From NCBI GenBank assembly GCA_028277645.1, contig JANQFV010000015.1:177298-241297 (forward strand): DNA of 64,000 nucleotides, read 5' to 3'. Shown piece by piece: positions 59,286-64,000 of this stretch. The stretch comes from Phycisphaerae bacterium. GTDB taxonomy: Bacteria > Planctomycetota > Phycisphaerae > UBA1845 > Fen-1342. Position numbers and translations under genes: made by a program. Each line of letters opens with the position of its first letter. Positions within the stretch are counted from its first letter, which is position 1. The notes below the pieces were generated by a model. The model had not been told where the DNA came from. It saw only the letters and a list, made by a program, of their open reading frames with translations, and did not search any database.

Positions 59286-60242
59286 ATGCTCCAGGACACC
59301 CCCCAGCCGGATCAAGCTAATCCCAGACCGGAGCGGAAGCTGCGCGTGACGGTGCTCGCCGGCGGTCCCGGCGCGGAGCGTGACGTCAGTCTCCAGTCAG
59401 GCCAGGCCGTGGCGGACACCCTGCGCCAACGCGGGCATGAAGTGTTCCTAGCAGATATCAGCCCCGCAGACCTGTCCGCGCTCGACACACCCGCCGATGT
59501 CGTCTTTCCCGCCCTGCACGGCACGTTCGGCGAGGACGGCACGCTCCAGGGCATCATGGAGCAGCGCGGGATTTGTTTCGTCGGTGCGGATTCGCGCGGG
59601 TCGGCACTGGCGATGGACAAGATCGCCAGCAAGCAGCTCGTGCTGGATGCCGGGTTCGACACACCGCCGTACGAAATCTGGGAGGCGGCTCAGCCCGATC
59701 ACCGCGACTTGCCGGAGCTCGAATTCCCTGTCGTCGTGAAACCCGCTGATCAGGGCAGTAGCGTCGCGACGACGATTGTCGAGCAGCCTCAGGCATTCCG
59801 CGACGCTTTGACCGCTGTGTTCCCGCACTCGCAACGGGCCCTGGTAGAGCAGTTTATTGCGGGCGAAGAACTGACGGTGGGCATCCTGGCGGATACCGCA
59901 CTGCCGCCGATCTGCATTCGACCTAAGCGCGAATTCTACGATTATCAGGCCAAATACCAGGACGACGCGACCGAATACCTGTTTGACGCAGGTTATGCGC
60001 CGGCGCTGCTGAAGCGCGCGCAGTCACGCAGCCTGACCGTTTTCGATACGCTCGGCTGCCGACATCTGGGCCGCGTCGACTGGATTGTCGATCGCGACGG
60101 CAAACTTTGGTTCTTGGAACTCAACACCCTGCCGGGATTCACCAGCCATTCGCTCGTGCCCAAGGCCGCCGCAAAGCACGGCATTCCGTTTGATGAGTTG
60201 GTAGAACGTCTTGTGTTCATGGCTCTGGAGCAATCGGCATGA
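59286..60242 (+). CDS. ddl: D-alanine--D-alanine ligase
   Basis: ATP-grasp ligase making D-Ala-D-Ala for peptidoglycan. The 318-residue protein has VLAGGPGAERDVSLQSG near the start, LHGTFGEDGTLQGIMEQRG, the ATP-grasp strand VVVKPADQGSSVATT, VEQFIAGEELTVGIL, and the metal/substrate segment FLELNTLPGFTSHSLVP near the C-terminus. The motif GGPGAERDVS varies from the usual GGxSxEREVS, with Gly-Ala in place of Ser, but other residues are intact. The stop overlaps the ftsQ-like gene as ATGA. Confidence 0.95.
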   Translation: MLQDTPQPDQANPRPERKLRVTVLAGGPGAERDVSLQSGQAVADTLRQRGHEVFLADISPADLSALDTPADVVFPALHGTFGEDGTLQGIMEQRGICFVGADSRGSALAMDKIASKQLVLDAGFDTPPYEIWEAAQPDHRDLPELEFPVVVKPADQGSSVATTIVEQPQAFRDALTAVFPHSQRALVEQFIAGEELTVGILADTALPPICIRPKREFYDYQAKYQDDATEYLFDAGYAPALLKRAQSRSLTVFDTLGCRHLGRVDWIVDRDGKLWFLELNTLPGFTSHSLVPKAAAKHGIPFDELVERLVFMALEQSA

Positions 60243-61159
60243 CTCGCCGCGCCGCTAAGAAGCGTCCGCACATCGTTCGCAAGTCGCAGAAGCCGCGGCT
60301 GTCGTGGAATCTATCACCGACAGCGTGGCGTCGGTTGGCCGTTGGCACGCTGTGGGGCGGAGCGCTGGCGGTGTTCCTCTGGTGCACCGGCCGTCTCGAT
60401 GCCCACGTCGCAACGATCACGGCCGCAGAATCGCCGCACGTCGTCTGGCACGAATTGCCGGTCTGGCTTCAGCGGCCCGGCAATCAGCCGGTGCTCGATG
60501 AGATCGAATCACGGCTGGCGCTGCCGGAATCGGCTGCCGTCGATCTCCAGCTACCGCGCCTGGTAGGTGAGCAGATTGCCGCGTCGCCGTGGGTTGCCGG
60601 CGTGCGGCGCGTCACGCAGCTTCCAGGCGGCGAACTACACGTGGACGCACAGTTCCGCGAGCCGCTCTGTTATGTCGAGGTACGCGGCCAGGCGTACCTG
60701 ATCGACCGTAGCGGCGTACGGCTCCCACCACAGTGCAGCGCCACAACGATCCCGGGCGGCGAGTGGTTTCTAATTACGGGCACGGAATTCACACGTACTG
60801 AGATCGGGCAACGCTGGGAGGGCGAGGACATCGCCGCCGGCATCAAGCTGGTTACGTTCCTGCGTCGCGCGGCGGCCCAGAATCTGCTGCCGTTCGCATC
60901 GTGGCTGCGGGCCGTGGATGTCTCGAACTTCAATCGCCGCGAGCGTGAACTCGACGGCCGCCTACGCATCCAAACGGTACACCCGGCCTGCTACATCGAC
61001 TGGGGCGAGCCGCCGGGCGAGGAACACTCCGTGGAGGTCCCCGCGGCCGAGAAACTGAACCGCCTGAACCGTCTGTTCAGCGAACTGGGCCAGATTCCGG
61101 AGCGCATCGTGATTGTGCGTTGGCCGGATGGCATTGACTTCAAACCGCCGAGCCGGTGA
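60239..61159 (+). CDS. ftsQ: FtsQ/DivIB-like cell division protein
   Basis: A 306-residue bitopic membrane protein with a basic cytoplasmic N-terminus (MTRRAAKKRPHIVRKSQK), one helix near 36-53 (VGTLWGGALAVFLW), and a periplasmic POTRA-like region (IAASPWVAGVRRVTQLPGG, then EVRGQAYLIDRSGVRLP) as in FtsQ. The call depends on this pattern and on its position after murC-murB-ddl, the classical dcw place. Sequence identity appears low. FtsA and FtsZ, which normally follow, are absent here; two other membrane proteins come next. ATGA overlap with ddl indicates coupling. Confidence 0.78.
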   Translation: MTRRAAKKRPHIVRKSQKPRLSWNLSPTAWRRLAVGTLWGGALAVFLWCTGRLDAHVATITAAESPHVVWHELPVWLQRPGNQPVLDEIESRLALPESAAVDLQLPRLVGEQIAASPWVAGVRRVTQLPGGELHVDAQFREPLCYVEVRGQAYLIDRSGVRLPPQCSATTIPGGEWFLITGTEFTRTEIGQRWEGEDIAAGIKLVTFLRRAAAQNLLPFASWLRAVDVSNFNRRERELDGRLRIQTVHPACYIDWGEPPGEEHSVEVPAAEKLNRLNRLFSELGQIPERIVIVRWPDGIDFKPPSR

Positions 61160-61185
61160 CTATCATCCATCAGAGGTGGAAACCG

Positions 61186-61998
61186 ATGGACATGAACGAA
61201 CTGCCCGCTCGTCTGATCGAGACCATCAATCAGCACATCCCGTCGGATGCGGCCTGGATACCGCTGGCGTTTATCGGCGCGACCGCGGCCGTCGGACTGC
61301 TCTTCATGGCACGGGGGGCGCGCCTCGCACCCGGACTGATCGCGGCGGTGCTCGCGATCAGCGGCGGGATTGGCGGCGGCTTGCTGCCGCACTGGACACC
61401 CATCCCGTTCTGGCCCGCCGCGCTGCTAGGCGGCGCCGCGGGCCTGATCCTGGGCGTGATTCTGTTTCGCTTCTGGATGGCGGCGCAAGTGGCGGGAGTA
61501 TTGGTCGTCGCGGCGCTGGCGGTGTATGGCACACGCCTTCAGCAACCGTTGAGCACCTTCTCCTCGCAAGGCTACAACGCGACGACCGAAGAAGTCGGAT
61601 TGCTGCCGCCCGGCGAAATCGCCGTCTCTGAAGCGGTCTGGTACGAGCACGTACAGAACCTCTGGGCCCATCTGGGGCAGGAAGTGCCGTCGTTCCAACT
61701 AAGCTTCGTCGCGATCGTCGTCTCGACTGCGATCGCCGGCCTGGTATTCGCCACGCTGATGCCGCGTGCGGCGCGGTCGTTCTGGGCGGCGACTCTGGGA
61801 ACCGGCCTGGTGACGTTGGCGGGATTCGTTCTGTTCTACACGCGCTGGCCACAGGCCCTGGACGGTGCCGGGTACTGGCCGCTGACGATCATCGGCGCGT
61901 TATGGGGCATTTCGATGCTCTGGAATCTGTTCGACGTGCTCGGCAAACGTCCGAAAGTAGCGTCCCCCGCTGCCGATGCAGCGCCGGCCAGCACCTGA
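61186..61998 (+). CDS. Polytopic membrane protein of unknown function (270 aa)
   Basis: The ATG at 61186 follows AGAGGTGGA; a GTG at 61156 in the same frame would overlap ftsQ by four bases and is a possible alternative. There are seven or eight hydrophobic segments, starting WIPLAFIGATAAVGLLFMA, then GLIAAVLAISGGIGGGLLP, ALLGGAAGLILGVILFRFW, a polar loop, and four further helices ending in TIIGALWGISMLWNLFDVLG. Gly/Ala-rich helices resemble the next gene, a possible distant paralogue. There is no recognised family. Its place behind ftsQ suggests envelope work. Confidence 0.75.
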   Translation: MDMNELPARLIETINQHIPSDAAWIPLAFIGATAAVGLLFMARGARLAPGLIAAVLAISGGIGGGLLPHWTPIPFWPAALLGGAAGLILGVILFRFWMAAQVAGVLVVAALAVYGTRLQQPLSTFSSQGYNATTEEVGLLPPGEIAVSEAVWYEHVQNLWAHLGQEVPSFQLSFVAIVVSTAIAGLVFATLMPRAARSFWAATLGTGLVTLAGFVLFYTRWPQALDGAGYWPLTIIGALWGISMLWNLFDVLGKRPKVASPAADAAPAST

Positions 61999-62108
61999 GT
62001 CGGCCCGCTACAGCAGACCGCAAAACCACTCAATTACACACTTGCCCGCAGCCGCGGGGATTTTAACTATCTTAACAGGGCCATAACGGTGCTGTCGGAG
62101 GTGGTGCT

Positions 62109-62729
62109 ATGGGCGAGTGCCAGAGCTACCTGTTCAACTGGATCGGCGGTCAGCCGGGCGCAACGGGATTGGTGTTCTTCGCAGCCGGAGCACTCTACGG
62201 CTTCGCAGCGTTTCGGATGTTGCGTTTCCTGCTGCTGATCTCGACCGCGGGTTACGGCGCGCTGGCCGGGCTGATCACCGCCTGGACGCTCAACTATCAA
62301 CCCGACGTGCTCGTTGTCGCGGGCGGCTTCCTGGGTGCGCTGATCGGAATAGCGTCCGGCCGCGCCGCTCTGCTCTGTTCTGCGGCGGCCACGGCCGCGA
62401 CCCTCTGCGGCTACGTCGCCAGCCAGATGGGGCTCGCTGGCACACCGCTTCTGATTGTCATGGCATCCTGCGGTCTGCTGGGGGCGACGTGCGCGCTGCT
62501 AGGACGGGAGACCACCGCGCTGTTCATCACCACACTGCAGGGCGCGGGACTGATGATCATCGGTTTCGCAGGTCTGTCGAGCGCGTACGTGCCGTCACTG
62601 GGGGCGACGTTTCGGAGCTGGGCCTCAAGCCAGTCGCTGATGATCCCCATCCTGCTGACCATGGTGGCGATTGGCGCCTACGCAGTACAGGCCTCCCGCC
62701 TGCAAGGCGACATCTGCACGGGCAAGTGA
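62109..62729 (+). CDS. Polytopic membrane protein of unknown function (206 aa)
   Basis: GGAGGTGG precedes ATG 62109. About seven membrane helices cover nearly the whole chain (GLVFFAAGALYGFAAF, FLLLISTAGYGALAGLITAW, VVAGGFLGALIGIASGRAAL, and others to LMIPILLTMVAIGAYA). It is Gly/Ala-rich with few charged residues, comparable to DUF4203/TMEM198-like small membrane proteins, but this match is weak. The C-terminus ends with Cys (GDICTGK). It shares pattern with the preceding gene and is separated from it by 110 bases. Confidence 0.75.
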   Translation: MGECQSYLFNWIGGQPGATGLVFFAAGALYGFAAFRMLRFLLLISTAGYGALAGLITAWTLNYQPDVLVVAGGFLGALIGIASGRAALLCSAAATAATLCGYVASQMGLAGTPLLIVMASCGLLGATCALLGRETTALFITTLQGAGLMIIGFAGLSSAYVPSLGATFRSWASSQSLMIPILLTMVAIGAYAVQASRLQGDICTGK

Positions 62730-62834
62730 TCGTGAGTCGTCAGCACACTGCGCGTTATCGGGCACTGATTGCTGGCTAACGCGCTGTTCCCGCAGAAACC
62801 GGTCTGACGCCCCGCAAACTCGATTCACTTCTAG

Positions 62835-63083
62835 TTGACAACACATCTCCAACCGATAAAGTGCTTAGATGCTGGGGTTTAGGCCCCTATGCGCATTGGA
62901 TTGATTGGATTGGGCCTCATGCAACGTGGGATAGAAACGTGAGATATCTCCGACCCGGCGGTCGCGCGGCCCGCGCGTCCGTCAGCGGCGTCATATCGTT
63001 CACACGTTTCGTACCCACGTGTGCGTCCGCACGTCGTGCGGATATGTGTAAGTGCTCTCTCCAATCATGAGGATTCCCACCCC
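62835..63083 (+). promoter_or_regulatory. Promoter and structured leader of thrS (gap 62730-63083)
   Basis: A perfect -35 TTGACA (62835-62840) and TAAAGT (62857-62862), 16 bases apart, would start a ~210-base leader. The leader contains an AGGCCC/GGGCCT stem (about 62880-62917) and TCCGCAC-GTC-GTGCGGA (63026-63042), a 7-bp hairpin whose apical bases read CGTCG. It does not look like a T-box. The ribosome site TGAGGA lies 11 bases before ATG 63084. Nothing else is recognised in the gap. Confidence 0.55.
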
Positions 63084-64000
63084 ATGCTGAAAGTGCAGCT
63101 TCCCGACGGTACCGTCGTCGAACACCCCGATGGCGCCTCGGCGGCCGATGTCGTCGAAGCCATCTCGCCCGGCCTGCTCCGCAAGGCTGTGGCAGCGAAA
63201 GTGAATGATCAGATTGTGGACCTCGCCCGACCGATCGCTGAACCGGAGACGACTTTCCGCGCGCTGACGCTGAGTGATCCGGAAGGCCTCGAAGTGGCGC
63301 GGCACAGCGCTGCTCACGTCATGGCCGAAGCCATTTGCTCGCTGTGGCCACAGACCAAGCTCGCGTACGGTCCGCCGGTCGAGAACGGGTTTTACTACGA
63401 CATCGAGCTCGACCACCCACTGACGCCGGACGACTTCGCCAAGATCGAAGCGAAGATGCAGCAGATCGTCAAGGAGAATCGGGCGTTCACGCGCTACGAG
63501 ATGCCGCGTGATGAGGCGATGACCAAGCTCGAACAGGAGCAGAATCCCTACAAGATCGACAACGCCGAGCGCGCCGACGGCGAAGCGCTGAGCTTCTACG
63601 CCACGGGCGAGCCGGGTTCCGGCTGCTTCGAGGACCTGTGCCGCGGGCCGCACGTGCCGCGCACCGGCCAGATCGGTGCGTTCAAGGTCATGCAGGTGGC
63701 CGGCGCGTACTGGCGTGGCGATGCCAACCAGCAAATGCTGCAGCGCGTGTACGGCACGACCTGGCCGGACAAGAAGGCGCTGAAGCAACACCTCGCCTTC
63801 ATTGAGGAGGCCCGCAAGCGCGATCACCGCAAGCTCGGGCAGGATCTCGGGCTGTTCACGATCGACCCGCTGGTCGGCCCGGGGCTTGCACTGTGGAAAC
63901 CGCATGGTGCGGTCATTCGCCGCACGCTTGAGGACTTTATCCTCGCGGAGCTACTGTCCCGCGGGTACGAGTCGGTCTACACGCCGCAGATCGGCAAGCT
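63084..64000 (+). CDS. thrS: Threonine--tRNA ligase, N-terminal 305 residues (runs off the window)
   Basis: Partial gene, open at the window end. The TGS domain (MLKVQLPDGTVVEHPDGASA) covers about 1-62. The second additional domain for editing follows, with HSAAHVMAEA and the YGPPVENGFYYDIEL segment, then the zinc-like CFEDLCRGPHVPRTGQI near 190. The catalytic domain begins with DHRKLGQDLGLF near 250 and WKPHGAVIRRTLEDF. Charges Thr onto tRNA-Thr. The start ATG 63084 is the only ATG fitting the TGS start. The rest, including the class II motifs 2 and 3, lies downstream. Confidence 0.96.
   Translation, partial: MLKVQLPDGTVVEHPDGASAADVVEAISPGLLRKAVAAKVNDQIVDLARPIAEPETTFRALTLSDPEGLEVARHSAAHVMAEAICSLWPQTKLAYGPPVENGFYYDIELDHPLTPDDFAKIEAKMQQIVKENRAFTRYEMPRDEAMTKLEQEQNPYKIDNAERADGEALSFYATGEPGSGCFEDLCRGPHVPRTGQIGAFKVMQVAGAYWRGDANQQMLQRVYGTTWPDKKALKQHLAFIEEARKRDHRKLGQDLGLFTIDPLVGPGLALWKPHGAVIRRTLEDFILAELLSRGYESVYTPQIGK

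Noticed and set aside
62863..63083. T-box riboswitch upstream of thrS
   Set aside because: No AGGGUGGNACCGCG-like T-box sequence is present in the leader.

Overview
The window looks like a piece of a high-GC chromosome from a planctomycete-type bacterium, perhaps Phycisphaerae or a neighbour. This is inferred from several signs: a 16S rRNA gene whose 3' end is followed by a protein gene and not by tRNAs and 23S; a secreted FG-GAP protein ending in two dockerin-like DxNxDG...FGDINAF repeats; an H-X9-DG protein; several lipoproteins with a GGCP lipobox; the futalosine menaquinone route (MqnA, MqnC); and a shortened dcw cluster. No phage, IS transposase, integrase or CRISPR array is visible.

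Layout. 1-2100: 16S 3' end, a protein of unknown function, a zinc-ribbon protein and a 36-residue hydrophobic peptide with a terminator. 2.1-7.3 kb (minus): dnaE, a MITE-like inverted repeat, then coaC-rpoZ-gmk as an overlapping operon. 7.5-16 kb: a papain-like lipoprotein, a homocysteine methyltransferase and a sugar-phosphate isomerase (minus), pyruvoyl arginine decarboxylase plus agmatinase (arginine to putrescine), a membrane protein and tryptophanase. 16-29 kb: exported oligoendopeptidase F, a GAF-SpoIIE phosphatase, the FG-GAP protein, ElbB, the H-X9-DG protein, mqnA-mqnC, a LolA-like/outer-membrane barrel pair and an O-methyltransferase. 29-30.1 kb: an RNA-rich stretch with tRNA-Thr(CGU) and two candidate small RNAs. 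30-32.8 kb: an amidohydrolase and a ROK kinase.

32.8-47.4 kb is the most striking part: a multiheme cytochrome island with about 60 predicted c-hemes. It holds an octaheme lipoprotein and a decaheme OmcA/MtrC-type lipoprotein (minus), a PAS-LuxR regulator (minus), and a divergent four-gene overlapping operon. That operon encodes an 11-heme c-b-c membrane cytochrome, a second copy of the same architecture split into an 8-heme c-b protein and a 3-heme c protein, and an NHL-propeller protein with 20 heme motifs. Together with the menaquinone genes, this suggests a quinol-to-periplasm-to-surface electron-transfer chain. No outer-membrane porin-type partner is in the window, and the terminal acceptor is unknown.

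47.7-64 kb: an 1188-residue membrane protein of unknown function, an acyltransferase-ACP-acyl ligase fusion, an O-antigen-ligase-like protein, murC-murB-ddl-ftsQ without ftsA/ftsZ next to them, two polytopic membrane proteins, and the first 305 codons of thrS, which runs off the window.
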